From DATEDA01 sp963789885 (GTDB lineage Bacteria > Pseudomonadota > Gammaproteobacteria > Burkholderiales > SG8-39), in NCBI GenBank assembly GCA_963789885.1, contig CAWBNB010000036.1, forward strand, positions 1 to 42,683: DNA of 42,683 bases. The letters run 5' to 3'. Under the pieces are notes generated by a model. It saw nothing but the letters and a program-made list of their open reading frames with translations, had not been told where the DNA came from and did no database searches. Positions 8,952-17,552 of the stretch are shown here, piece after piece. The position numbers and the translations under genes were made by a program. Position 1 is the first letter of the stretch, and each line of letters begins with the position of its first letter.

Positions 8952-10053
8952 ATGGCGACGATCCGCTTCGAGTCGGTCGGCAAGCAGTATCCCAACGGCT
9001 TCGTCGCGCTGGAGAACCTCTCGCTCGAGATCGCCGACCGGGAGTTCCTGGTCCTGCTCGGACCGTCGGGCTGCGGCAAGTCGACCACGCTCAACCTGAT
9101 CGCCGGGCTCGAGGACGTCACCGCCGGCTCGCTCTACTTCGACCGCACGCTCATGAACGTCGTGCCCGCGCACCGGCGCGACATCGCCATGGTCTTCCAG
9201 AGCTACGCGCTCTACCCGCACAAGTCGGTGTACGAGAACATCGCCTTCGGCCTGCGCATGCGCGGCCATCCCAAGGCCGAGATCGAGAAGCGCGTGCGCG
9301 AGGCGGCGCGCATGCTCGACATCGAGCCGCTGCTCGAGCGCCGGCCGCACCAGCTCTCCGGCGGCCAGCGCCAGCGGGTGGCTCTCGGCCGGGCGCTCGT
9401 TCGCCAGCCGGCGGCGTTCCTCATGGACGAGCCGCTCTCCAATCTCGACGCCGCGCTGCGCATCGCCATGCGCGCCGAGATCAAGAAGCTGCACCAGACG
9501 ATGCGCACCACCTTCGTCTACGTGACGCACGACCAGGCCGAGGCGCTCACTCTGGCCGACCGCATCGTCGTCATGCGCGAGGGCGTGATCCAGCAGATCG
9601 GCACGCCCGAGGAGATCTACGACCGGCCGCGCAACAGCTTTCGTCGCCTCGTTCCTCGGCAGCCCGCCGATCAACTACCTCGATGGCAGGTTGTCGGGCG
9701 ACGGCGCGGCGCGGCGCTTCGAGCGCGGCACGCTCTCGCTCGCGCTGCCGCCGGCGCTCGCGCAGCGGCTGGCTGGGCGGGGCGGGAGCGGGGTGAAGCT
9801 CGGCCTGCGCGCCGAGGACGTCGACGCGCACGGCGCGCCGCGCGCCGACGAGACGCTCCGGGGGCGGGTCTCGTCGGTGCTGCCGGTGGGCTCCGACCAG
9901 TACCTGGGCGTCGAGGTGGATGGCGCGACGCTCTTCTTCCGCGTCGGCCGCGAGCTCCGCGCTCGCGAAGGCGAGAACGTGGCGCTCTCGGTGAACATGG
10001 ACCGCGCGCAGCTCTTCGACTCGTCCTCCGGGACGAGCCTGCTCTGGCAATGA
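8952..10053 (+). CDS. ABC transporter ATPase (MalK/UgpC type), one frameshift
   Basis: The nucleotide-binding subunit has Walker A GPSGCGKST (residues 37-45), Q-loop Gln83, signature LSGGQRQR (135-142), Walker B FLMDEP (156-161) and switch His193. The C-terminal OB-like (TOBE) domain follows with VKLGLRAEDVDA and RVSSVLPVGSDQYLGVEVDG. After PRNSF the frame slips: reading TTT at 9639-9641 as TT restores VASFLGSPPINYLDGRLSGDG, continuous with the second frame, and gives about 366 residues. One extra T in a homopolymer is the likely cause. This ATPase powers import through the two permeases. Its stop overlaps the next ATG (ATGA at 10050), tying the transporter to the molybdenum hydroxylase. Confidence 0.85.
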
Positions 10054-10874
10054 AGCCCGCGCCTTTCCGCTACCACCGGCCGCAATCGCTCGACGAGGCG
10101 CTCGCGCTCCTTGCCGAGTTCGGCGCTGACGCCAAGCTCATCGCCGGCGGCCAGAGCCTCGGGCCGATGATGAACATGCGCCTCGTGCAGCCGGCGGAGC
10201 TGATCGACCTGAACGCCCTTTCGGGCCTCGACGCCATCCGCGACCGTCCGGATTTTCTGGAGATCGGTGCGCTCGTGCGGCACCACGCCGTGGCGAGCTC
10301 GCCCGTCGTGCGCGAGCATTGCCCGCTGCTCGCCGAAGCGGCGCAGACGATCGGCCATTACGCGATCCGGAGCCGCGGCACGCTCGGCGGCTCGCTCGCG
10401 CATGCGGACCCGGCGGCGCAGCTTCCGCTGGTTGCCGCGACCCTCGGCGCGGAGATCGCGGTCGCCGGGCCGCGCGGCGAGCGGCGCATCGGCGCGGGCG
10501 AGTTCTTCGTCTCGCTGATGACGACGGCGCTGGCGCCCGACGAGGTGCTGGTCGCCGTCCGCTTCCCGAAAGCCAGGGCCGGCGAGCGCCATGCGTACCT
10601 TCAGTTCAGCCGGCGGCAAGGTGATTTCGCGCTCGTCGCGGTCGCAGCGACCCTGCGCCCGAAGCAGCTGAGGCTCGGCATCGGCGGCGCGGAAGACAAG
10701 CCGGTCGTGCTGAGCGAGCCGGTCGCTGACGAGCTGGATCCCGTCGCCGTGGCGCGGAGGGCGCGCGACACCGTCCGTCCGACCGAGGATCCGCGCGTGC
10801 CGGCGGTCTTCCGCCGGGAGCTCGTCGAAGTGCTTGCCCGCAGAGCGCTGCAGAGATGCTTGAGTTCGAACTGA
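10050..10874 (+). CDS. Molybdenum hydroxylase FAD-binding (medium) subunit
   Basis: A protein of 274 residues in the CoxM/xanthine-dehydrogenase medium-subunit family. Both FAD-contacting motifs are visible: AGGQSLGPMMNMRL (32-45) and the TIGHYAIRSRGTLGGSLAHADP segment (100-121). It passes electrons from the 2Fe-2S subunit to FAD and then to the acceptor in the cytoplasmic heterotrimer. The ATG at 10050 overlaps the stop of the ABC ATPase and the stop overlaps the small-subunit start by 19 bases, so the three hydroxylase genes are coupled with the transporter. The C terminus (about 215-274) is short but within family range. Confidence 0.92.
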   Translation: MKPAPFRYHRPQSLDEALALLAEFGADAKLIAGGQSLGPMMNMRLVQPAELIDLNALSGLDAIRDRPDFLEIGALVRHHAVASSPVVREHCPLLAEAAQTIGHYAIRSRGTLGGSLAHADPAAQLPLVAATLGAEIAVAGPRGERRIGAGEFFVSLMTTALAPDEVLVAVRFPKARAGERHAYLQFSRRQGDFALVAVAATLRPKQLRLGIGGAEDKPVVLSEPVADELDPVAVARRARDTVRPTEDPRVPAVFRRELVEVLARRALQRCLSSN

Positions 10875-11320
10875 ACGTCAACGGCGAGCGCCGAGCGGTG
10901 CGCGTCGAGGCGAGGAAGCTCCTTTCCGATGTCCTGCGGGAGGACTGCCGCCTCACCGGGACGCACGTCGGCTGCGAGCACGGCGTCTGCGGCGCCTGCA
11001 CGGTGCTCGTCGACGGCCGGCCCGCGCGCGCCTGCCTCATCTACGCGGTGCAGATGCAGGGCCACGAGATCACCACGATCGAGGCCGTGGCGGAGGGCGG
11101 GAAGCTCAGTCGCGTGCAGCAGGCGCTGCACGAGGCGCACGGACTGCAGTGCGGCTTCTGCACCGCCGGCATCGTCATGACCTTCGAGGCCTACCTGAAG
11201 GAGAACCCGCACCCGAGCGAGGCGGAGGTGCGCGAGGTGCTCTCCGGCAACCTCTGCCGGTGCACCGGCTACCACAACATCGTCGCGGCAATCCTCAAGG
11301 CGGCCGATGCCGAAGCCTAG
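10856..11320 (+). CDS. Molybdenum hydroxylase 2Fe-2S (small) subunit
   Basis: This is an iron-sulfur subunit of the CoxS/XdhA type, 154 residues. The N-terminal plant-ferredoxin-like cluster is ligated by Cys40, Cys45, Cys48 and Cys60 (GCEHGVCGAC then C). The C-terminal four-helix cluster is ligated by Cys99, Cys102, Cys134 and Cys136 (CGFC and CRC in GNLCRCTGYHN). All eight cluster cysteines are intact. It relays electrons from the Mo centre to FAD. The start at 10856 overlaps the FAD-subunit gene, and its stop overlaps the start of the large subunit by 14 bases. Confidence 0.95.
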   Translation: MLEFELNVNGERRAVRVEARKLLSDVLREDCRLTGTHVGCEHGVCGACTVLVDGRPARACLIYAVQMQGHEITTIEAVAEGGKLSRVQQALHEAHGLQCGFCTAGIVMTFEAYLKENPHPSEAEVREVLSGNLCRCTGYHNIVAAILKAADAEA

Positions 11321-13658
11321 GTTCCGCCATATCGGTGCGCGCCTCGCGCGCAAGGAGGACCTGCGATTCCTCACCGGGCACGGCCGATACGTCGAGGACA
11401 TCGAGGTTCCCGGCGCTTTGCACGCGTGCTTCGTGCGCTCGCCGCACCCGCATGCGAGGATCAAATCGATAAGGACGCAGGCCGCGAGGGAATCGGCGGG
11501 CGTCGTGGCCGTCTATACCGGCGCGGATCTCGCGCAGTGGACGACGCCCCTTCGCATGGCGCCGCCCATCGAGGGACTACTGCCGGTGGAGATGACGACG
11601 CTGCCGGTCGACAAGGTGCGCTTCCACGGCGACCCGGTCGCCTGCGTCATCGCCGGGAGCCGGTACCTCGCCGAGGACGCCGCCGAGCGCGTCGAGGTGG
11701 AGTACGAGCCGCTGCCCGCGGTTGCCGCTGTCGCGCAGGCGCTCGCCGAAGGAGCGCCGCGGGTGGACGAGTCCCTGCCCTCCAACCTCATCTCCGTGCA
11801 GCGGTTCTCCACCGGCGACATCGCCGCGCGCAAGCGCGAGGCGCACCGCGTCGTGGAGTGCGCCTTCCACCAGAGCCGCCTGACGCACCTGCCGATCGAG
11901 ACGCGCGGCTGCGCGGCGGTCTGGGACGAGGGGCGCCAGCATCTGACGCTGCACATCGGCAACCAGGTGCCGCACCCGCTGCGCACGCAGGTCGCAGCGC
12001 GCATGCGGCTCTCGGAGTCGCAGGTGACCGTCGTTTCGCCGGACGTCGGCGGGGGCTTCGGCCAGAAGATCGCGCTCTACCGCGAGGAGCTGACCGTGTG
12101 CGCAGCGAGCAGGCAGCTCGGGCGTCCGGTGCGCTGGCGCGAGGACCGCATGGAGAACCTGCTCGCCTCGAGTCACGCGCGCGAGGACAGCTGCCGCACG
12201 CGCGCGGCGGTGACTAAGGAGGGGCGCCTGCTCGGCCTCGAGCTCGAGATCCTCGAGGACTTCGGCGCCTACTGCTTCTATCCGGCCAACTACCTCGCCC
12301 GCGTGGTGGCGATGATCCTCACCGGACCCTACAAGGTGCGCGACTACGCCTTCGAGGTGAAAGTCGTGCTCACCAACAAGTGCGGCAACGGGCCGATGCG
12401 GGCGCCGATGGCGATCACGAGCTGGCTGATCGAGGGCACGATGGACGCGATCGCGCGCGAGCTTGAGCTCGACCCGCTCGAGGTGCGGCGCGTCAACATG
12501 GTGGAGGCGCGCGAGCTTCCCTACAGCATGCCGACTGGCGAGGTCATCGCCGACATTACGCCGGGCGAGACCCTGGAAGCAGCGGTCAAGGCGATCGACT
12601 ACAAGCGCTTCCGCGACCGCCAGGCGGCGGCCCGGCGCGCGGGGCGTTATCTGGGTGTCGGCTTCTGCTCGGTGGTGGAATCCACCACCTACGGCTCCAA
12701 GTTCTACAAGGCCGCCGGCATTCCCGGGTCGGGGCACGAGGCGGCGTGGCTGCGCATCGAGCCGAGCGGCGCGGTCAACGCGTCGGTGGGTCTGGGGGCG
12801 AGCGGGCAGGGCTACGAGACCGCCTTCGCGCAGGTCGTGGCGGACGGCCTCGGCGTCGATCCCGCCGAGGTGCGGCTGCACATGGGGAATACCGACGTGG
12901 CGCCCTACGGCATGGGCAGCCGCGGCGCGCGCGGCGGCACCGCCGGCGGAACGGCGCTTTACCTGAGTGCGCGGGACGCCAACGAGAAAGTGCTCGCAAT
13001 CGCCGCGAGCATGCTCGGCTTCGACTCCGCCGAGGGCCTGCACCTCGTCGACGGCCGCGTGGAGCGCGAAATCCTCGGCGAACGGGTGAAGACCGACATT
13101 ACGCTTGCGCAGGTCGCGCGGACCGCTTATCTCGACCCGACTGCGCTCCCTGCGGGCTTGTCGCCCGGCCTCGACTTCTCGCGAACCTACGACCCACCGC
13201 CCATGACGTACTCGAACGCGGCGCACGCCTGCGAAGTCGAGGTCGACGTCGAGACCGGCGCGCTGAAGATCCTTCGCTACGTGGTGGCCGAGGATTGCGG
13301 CACCGTCCTCAACCCCAATGTCGTCGAGGGGCAGCAGCACGGCGCGATCGCAATGGGCCTCTCCGGCGCGCTCCTCGAGCACATGCGCTACGACGAGCAC
13401 GGCAACAACATCACCGGCTCGCTCGCCGACTACCTCGTCGCCACGTCCGCCGATCTGCCGAACTTTGAGACCATCGCCATGCATACGCCGAGCCGGGGCA
13501 ACCCGGTGGGCACGAAGGGCATGGCCGAAGGCGGCGTCATGGGCGCCGTGGGCGTCATCATGAGCGCGGTGAACGACGCGCTCGCGCCCTTCGGCGTGGT
13601 CGCCGACCGCCAGCCGCTCAGCCCGGACTACGTGCGCGCCTTGCTCCGCGGGGTCTGA
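11307..13658 (+). CDS. Molybdenum hydroxylase large (Mo-pterin) subunit, unusual active-site loop
   Basis: A catalytic subunit of the xanthine dehydrogenase/CO dehydrogenase/aldehyde oxidase family, 783 residues. Evidence is the N-terminal RRLARKEDLRFLTGHGRY-like segment (residues 11-28), the Mo-cofactor motif GGGFGQ (248-253), RGARGGTAGGTA (about 537-548) and a C-terminal GTKGMAEGGVMGA that carries the catalytic Glu. The substrate loop that reads AYRGAGRPE or AYXCSFR in well-known members reads GNGPMRAPMAITSW here (360-373), so it is not a form I CO dehydrogenase and the substrate is open. Family members hydroxylate aromatic, N-heterocyclic or aldehyde carbons with water. The start ATG 11307 lies inside the small-subunit gene. 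It is the last gene of the operon, and the PrpD operon converges on it 90 bases away. Confidence 0.9.
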   Translation: MPKPRFRHIGARLARKEDLRFLTGHGRYVEDIEVPGALHACFVRSPHPHARIKSIRTQAARESAGVVAVYTGADLAQWTTPLRMAPPIEGLLPVEMTTLPVDKVRFHGDPVACVIAGSRYLAEDAAERVEVEYEPLPAVAAVAQALAEGAPRVDESLPSNLISVQRFSTGDIAARKREAHRVVECAFHQSRLTHLPIETRGCAAVWDEGRQHLTLHIGNQVPHPLRTQVAARMRLSESQVTVVSPDVGGGFGQKIALYREELTVCAASRQLGRPVRWREDRMENLLASSHAREDSCRTRAAVTKEGRLLGLELEILEDFGAYCFYPANYLARVVAMILTGPYKVRDYAFEVKVVLTNKCGNGPMRAPMAITSWLIEGTMDAIARELELDPLEVRRVNMVEARELPYSMPTGEVIADITPGETLEAAVKAIDYKRFRDRQAAARRAGRYLGVGFCSVVESTTYGSKFYKAAGIPGSGHEAAWLRIEPSGAVNASVGLGASGQGYETAFAQVVADGLGVDPAEVRLHMGNTDVAPYGMGSRGARGGTAGGTALYLSARDANEKVLAIAASMLGFDSAEGLHLVDGRVEREILGERVKTDITLAQVARTAYLDPTALPAGLSPGLDFSRTYDPPPMTYSNAAHACEVEVDVETGALKILRYVVAEDCGTVLNPNVVEGQQHGAIAMGLSGALLEHMRYDEHGNNITGSLADYLVATSADLPNFETIAMHTPSRGNPVGTKGMAEGGVMGAVGVIMSAVNDALAPFGVVADRQPLSPDYVRALLRGV

Positions 13659-13748
13659 TGCTTCGGCGCGGTGATCCGCACCGGTCTGGAGGGCTCCCTT
13701 AGGTCGGTCAGAGCGCGATCGAAGGGCTGGGGAAAACTCCCTCCGCCA

Positions 13749-15102
13749 TCATGGTTTGCTCCGTGCATTGCGTCGGATGATCGCGCCGAGCTCGCTGGCG
13801 GGCGCCCCGGTCTCCACCGCGCGCGCCATGGTCTCCGCTTCAGCTGCGGAAAGCGAGCGCGCGGCGTTGACGCGGAATTTCGCCAGCACCCGCTCGCGGC
13901 TCGCCGTGCGGGGCGGGCTGCCGTCGACGTCGTCGACGCGGATGCGGTGTGGCCCGCACACGATCTCGGCGTCGAAGCGCTTCGGGAAGGCCGTGTCCGG
14001 CAGCGGCTCCCACGCGATGCGCCGTGCGAGCGCGCGCACCGCGTCGGGGAGCGGGCCGTTCAAAGGTGTCGAGGTCTACCTTGCCCTCGACGACGCGCGC
14101 GGCGACGACGATCGGCAGGCTCCAGCGCGCCGCATGCGGTGTCGGCGGCGCTTGCATGCGCTCCCACGGCTCGCAGATCACCGGCGCCTCGCCGGCCGGC
14201 ACCCGGCAAAGGATCTTCTCCATGTCTTCCGGTCGCATCCTGGCGGCGAGCTCGCCCGCCGCCTCGATGAACGTGTGCAGGAAGTGGCAGCATGGGTACA
14301 GCTTGAAAGCTGCGTCGGGTAGGTACCAGGTCGTTCCGATCGCTTCCAGCATCGCGGCAAAGCGCGCCGCGGCCTCTTCGTCGCCGGCGAAGCCGCGGAA
14401 GAGGCCGAACCTCCCCTCGAGCGTGCTCTCCGGACCGGTCATGCCCGCGCGCGCAAGCGCCGCGGCGACGACGCCCGCGTTCGCGCCGCGCCCCGGAAGC
14501 AGCGACTTCACCGTGGCGCCGCCCGAGAGCACCTCCAGCACGCCGCAGGCCTGGGCGAGCCCGATGCCGAGCGCGGCGACGGTTTCGTCCTCCGAAAGGT
14601 CGTTCAGTTCCGAGGCGACCAGCGCGGCCGCGAGCGCACCGCCGACCGACGTGATCTGGAAGCCGCGCGCCTGGTAGCGGCCCGGCGAGGCGAGGCCGAA
14701 GCGCACCAGCACCTCCCAGCCATGCGCGTAGGCGCCGAGCATGGCCGTACCGCTCGCGCTCGCAGCCTCACCGGACGCGAGCGCCGCCGCGGCGAGCACC
14801 GAGCTGCCGTGGACGATCGACGGCAAGTGAGTGTCGTCGAACTCGAGACTGTGGATGAGGCCGCCGTTCACGAGCGCAGCGTCCGCGGCGGAGACGCCGC
14901 TTGCATGCCCGAAGATGCTCGATCTGCCGCCTGAAAGCTGGGAGGCGAAGCGCAGATACGGCTCACCGACGGGAGAGCCGGCGGCTGCCAGCCCGATGCC
15001 GATCGCGTCGAGAAGATGCAGCCTCGCCACCGCCGCAACGTGCTCGGGCAGCGGCTTGCCCCAGCCGACGCGTACCGAGCGCACGAGGTCTCTCGCTAGC
15101 AT
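13749..15102 (-). CDS. MmgE/PrpD family protein, one frameshift
   Basis: About 450 residues of the 2-methylcitrate dehydratase/aconitate-decarboxylase fold. The N-terminal helical domain has HLLDAIGIGLAAAGSPVGEPYLRF, and the active-site segments GLIHSLEFDDTHLPSIVHGS, GGATVKSLLPGRGANAGVVAAAL and FKLYPCCHFLHTFIEAA are present. The frame slips near 14060. The C-terminal 100 residues (NGPLPDAVRALARRI onward, with AKFRVNAARSLS) read in the next frame from there to 13749. One indel restores a normal-length protein. Family members dehydrate or decarboxylate hydroxy-tricarboxylates or similar acids, and this branch is not true PrpD. The ATG at 15102 overlaps the stop of the preceding gene. It is the last gene of the minus-strand TRAP operon. 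Confidence 0.82.
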
Positions 15103-15450
15103 CGCAGCGCTTCCTTCAGGAAGGCTTCCCAGCGCTCCGCGAGCGCGGCCTGCTCGCCGCTGATGACGCGCGCGAGCGCATTCGGCAGGGCAGGAAACGT
15201 CGCTCCGGCGTTGTCGGCGAGTTTGGCGAGCAGCGTAGCCTCGTCGAACGGCTGGTCGGCACCGCCGCGCGCAGGCCGATCCATGCGCCCGCCGCAGTCC
15301 AGCCGTTCCGGACGAGCGAACCTTCCACCGCGGTGTCGAACGGACCGGCGAAGGTCATGCTCGCGGCGCCGGTGACGGCGCTCGCCAGGGTCTGCGCATC
15401 GTGCCGCCGTGCGGGCGATACGGCGACACTCGCGCGGCGTCGAGGCTCAT
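15096..15450 (-). pseudogene. Degenerate, shortened MmgE/PrpD-like gene
   Basis: Joining three frames gives about 118 residues. MSLDAAR starts at ATG 15450, overlapping the isochorismatase-family stop. It continues with AVSPARRHDAQTLASAVTG, FAGPFDTAVEGSLVRNGW and GAWIGLRAA, then PFDEATLLAKLADNAG to the stop at 15096. The middle resembles the central PrpD segment around the small-residue-rich helix, and the end resembles the PrpD C terminus (xLLAKFxxNA). The roughly 200 residues between them in normal PrpD proteins are absent, and two frame changes are needed (near 15430 and 15285). The start and stop are still coupled to both neighbours (ATGA and ATGCTAG overlaps), so it was once a functional operon member. 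A short accessory subunit is the alternative. Confidence 0.45.
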
Positions 15451-16001
15451 TTCATGAGCTCGGCGGCGCTCGCGATGCGCGACTTCGCCATCGCCTCGAT
15501 GAACTTGAGCGACCACTGCTGCGTCTCGTCGACCGAGTAGCCGCCCCAGGCGTGCGAGATCGTGAGATCGTGCACCACGGTGGTCGGGTAGCCGAGCTGC
15601 CATGCGTCGATCGCGGTGCTCGCCACCGCGAGCGAGGTTGACCACCCGATGAGGAGCAGCGACTCCACGCCGAGCTCGCGCAGCGTCACGTCGAGGTCGG
15701 AAGCGAAAAAGCCGCTATAGCGCCGCTTGTGGACGATGTGGTCGTGCTCCCTGTCGAAGAGCTCCGGGATCGGCTCCTGCCCCGGCTTCCAGATCTCGTT
15801 GACGAGCTCCCAGTATTTCAGGAACCACTTGTCAGTCTTGCGCCGCGCGCTGCAGACGAACACCACCGGGCGGCCGGTGGTCCGGCACCATGCGAGGAAG
15901 CGCGCGGTGTGCGGCAGGATGGCGCGGCGTTTCTCCACCGCGCGCGCTTCGGGTGCGATCGAATCGCGCGTCATGTCCATTACGACGATGGCTTCCTTCA
16001 T
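15447..16001 (-). CDS. Isochorismatase-fold hydrolase homologue lacking the catalytic cysteine
   Basis: An isochorismatase-like (cysteine hydrolase) fold of 184 residues. The first strand carries the conserved Asp in IVVMDMTRD (Asp9), and Lys92 (HKRRYSGFFASDLD) fits the second triad position. In the family motif GxxTxxCVxxTAxDA the cysteine is replaced by alanine: GWSTSLAVASTAIDA has Ala125 there. With the nucleophile gone it cannot act like nicotinamidase, maleamate amidase or N-carbamoylsarcosine amidase. Isochorismate-lyase-type members also lack the Cys, so a lyase or binding role is possible. The start at 16001 is preceded by GAAGGTC, and the gene sits between the CobW remnant and the PrpD-like genes in the operon. 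Confidence 0.85.
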   Translation of the reverse strand: MKEAIVVMDMTRDSIAPEARAVEKRRAILPHTARFLAWCRTTGRPVVFVCSARRKTDKWFLKYWELVNEIWKPGQEPIPELFDREHDHIVHKRRYSGFFASDLDVTLRELGVESLLLIGWSTSLAVASTAIDAWQLGYPTTVVHDLTISHAWGGYSVDETQQWSLKFIEAMAKSRIASAAELMK

Positions 16002-16029
16002 GGTTTCTGACCTTCAGAGAGGTTGGAAT

Positions 16030-16188
16030 TCATGTCGCGAGGTCGGCCAGGTTAATGCCGGGGCCGCTGCCCGCGGCCAGGCCCGGTATCGGCGCGACAG
16101 ACCCGGTGCCCGCGGGCCAGTGCGTTCAGCAGTGGCATCTTTCCGCCGCCCGGGAAACCGCTAAGAAGTCCGACTGGCAGCCTGTCAT
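16030..16188 (-). pseudogene. Remnant of a CobW/G3E-family GTPase N terminus
   Basis: From an ATG at 16188 and after one missing base, the minus strand reads RLPVGLLSGFPGGGKMPLLN. This lines up with the CobW start LPVTLLSGFLGAGKTTLLN, and its Walker A is corrupted (GGGKMP instead of GAGKTT). In a neighbouring frame GINLADLAT ends at a stop at 16030. Only about 50 of some 350 residues survive. It fills the 220-base space between dctM and the isochorismatase-family gene. Active CobW proteins are metal chaperones. This copy cannot be functional. Confidence 0.45.
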
Positions 16189-16221
16189 GAGTCGCGCTCG
16201 GCACGGCGGGGATCGCGATTC

Positions 16222-17550
16222 CTACTGGTAGCCGAGGAGCTTCGGGAGCCACATCGTAAGCGGCGGGTAGAACGCGATCGTGGCGACGACGCCGACCTGC
16301 AGCGCCAAGAAAGGCAGGACCACCACCGCGAGGCGTTCGATCGACGTCCGCGCGATCGGTGCGGTGATGTTGAGGAGCAGGCTCAGCGGCGGCGTCAGCA
16401 GCCCGAGCAGGATGGCGGTGATGAGGAACACGCCGTACTGGATGGGATGCATGCCAAGGCCCTGCGGCGAAGTGCAGATCGGCATGAGCAGCGGACCGAG
16501 GATGATCATGTTCGACACCTCGTCCATGAATGTGCCGATGGCGAGCAGGAAGCCGAGCAGCACGATCCCGATCACGATCGGTTCCTTCGACAGCGAGAGC
16601 ATGTATTCAAGCAGCGTCTGCGGCACCCGGAAGTAGGTCATCAGGCGGTTGAAGACCATCGCGGTGGCGATGATGAGCAGCACCGAGGCGGTGATTCGCG
16701 CTGTGTTGCGCAGCGCCCCGGCGACTTTGCTCCATTCGGCGGCGCGGAAATAGGTAAGGCCGAGCACCAGTGCGTACAGCACGGTGACCGCGCCGGCCTC
16801 GGTCGGCGTGAACACGCCGCCGACGACACCGACCAGCAGGACGAGGGGCACCGTCATTGCCGGGATCGAGTGCACTACGCTGCGCCGCAGGACCTTCATT
16901 CCCTCGAACGGGTGGAGCTCGCCGAATCCGCGGCGCCGGCTCACGAAATACGCGTACATCATCATGACGAAAGCGATGAGGAGGCCCGGCAGCACACCAG
17001 CGGCGAAGAGGCCTCCGATCGAGATGCCGAGCTGGCTGCCGACGATGATCATCGGCGTCGAGGGGGGAATGATCGGCCCGAGGATCGCGGCCGCCGCGAC
17101 GAGGGCGCCGGCGAAGTCGCTCGGGTACCTCTCGCGGGTCATCGCCGGAATCATGGTGGGACCGATCGACGCCGCCGTGGCGAGTGCCGAGCCGGTGATG
17201 AACGAGAACAGCGCGCTCGCGACGATGGTGGCGTGGGCGAGGCCGCCGGGGATCCAGCCCACCAGCTTGCGCGCCAGGTTGATCAGGCTGTCGACGATCA
17301 GGAACCGGTGCATCAGCTCCCCGGAGAGCACGAACATCGGCAGCGCGAGCAGCGCGAACTGGCTCACCCCCCCGTACATCTCCGAGATCAGCACGTTCAT
17401 GGGGATGGCGCGCGGCACGAGGTTGAGCCCTGGCAGGTTGATGAGGGCGAGGAAGAAGGCGCAGCTCAGGCCCAGGGCAAACGCGATCGGCACGCCGACG
17501 ATGAGCAGCACAAAGAGCGGGAGCAGCAGGTAAAGGGCGACCACCTCCAT
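16222..17550 (-). CDS. dctM: TRAP transporter large permease DctM
   Basis: A 442-residue inner-membrane protein of the DctM family. The start MEVVALYLLLPLFVLLIVGVP at ATG 17550, the LFSFITGSALATAASIGPTMIPAM segment and ILGPIIPPSTPMIIVGSQLGIS are hallmark TRAP sequences. About 12-13 membrane segments are visible. It forms the Na+- or H+-coupled channel of a tripartite ATP-independent periplasmic transporter for carboxylate-type solutes. A frame extends further upstream, but that is the shadow of dctQ. The start is two bases past the dctQ stop, and the operon order is dctP-dctQ-dctM. Confidence 0.95.
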   Translation of the reverse strand: MEVVALYLLLPLFVLLIVGVPIAFALGLSCAFFLALINLPGLNLVPRAIPMNVLISEMYGGVSQFALLALPMFVLSGELMHRFLIVDSLINLARKLVGWIPGGLAHATIVASALFSFITGSALATAASIGPTMIPAMTRERYPSDFAGALVAAAAILGPIIPPSTPMIIVGSQLGISIGGLFAAGVLPGLLIAFVMMMYAYFVSRRRGFGELHPFEGMKVLRRSVVHSIPAMTVPLVLLVGVVGGVFTPTEAGAVTVLYALVLGLTYFRAAEWSKVAGALRNTARITASVLLIIATAMVFNRLMTYFRVPQTLLEYMLSLSKEPIVIGIVLLGFLLAIGTFMDEVSNMIILGPLLMPICTSPQGLGMHPIQYGVFLITAILLGLLTPPLSLLLNITAPIARTSIERLAVVVLPFLALQVGVVATIAFYPPLTMWLPKLLGYQ

Positions 17551-17552
17551 CG

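Noticed and set aside
7971..9674. Antisense frame of 567 codons across the second permease and ATPase
   Set aside because: Runs against two conserved genes, with biased low-complexity composition.
11577..13484. Antisense frame of 635 codons opposite the Mo large subunit
   Set aside because: Shadow frame, rich in Arg, His and Gly, with no domain.
13660..13690. Hairpin CGGTG-ATCCG-CACCG as a terminator after the Mo large subunit
   Set aside because: Only five pairs and no T tract on either strand.
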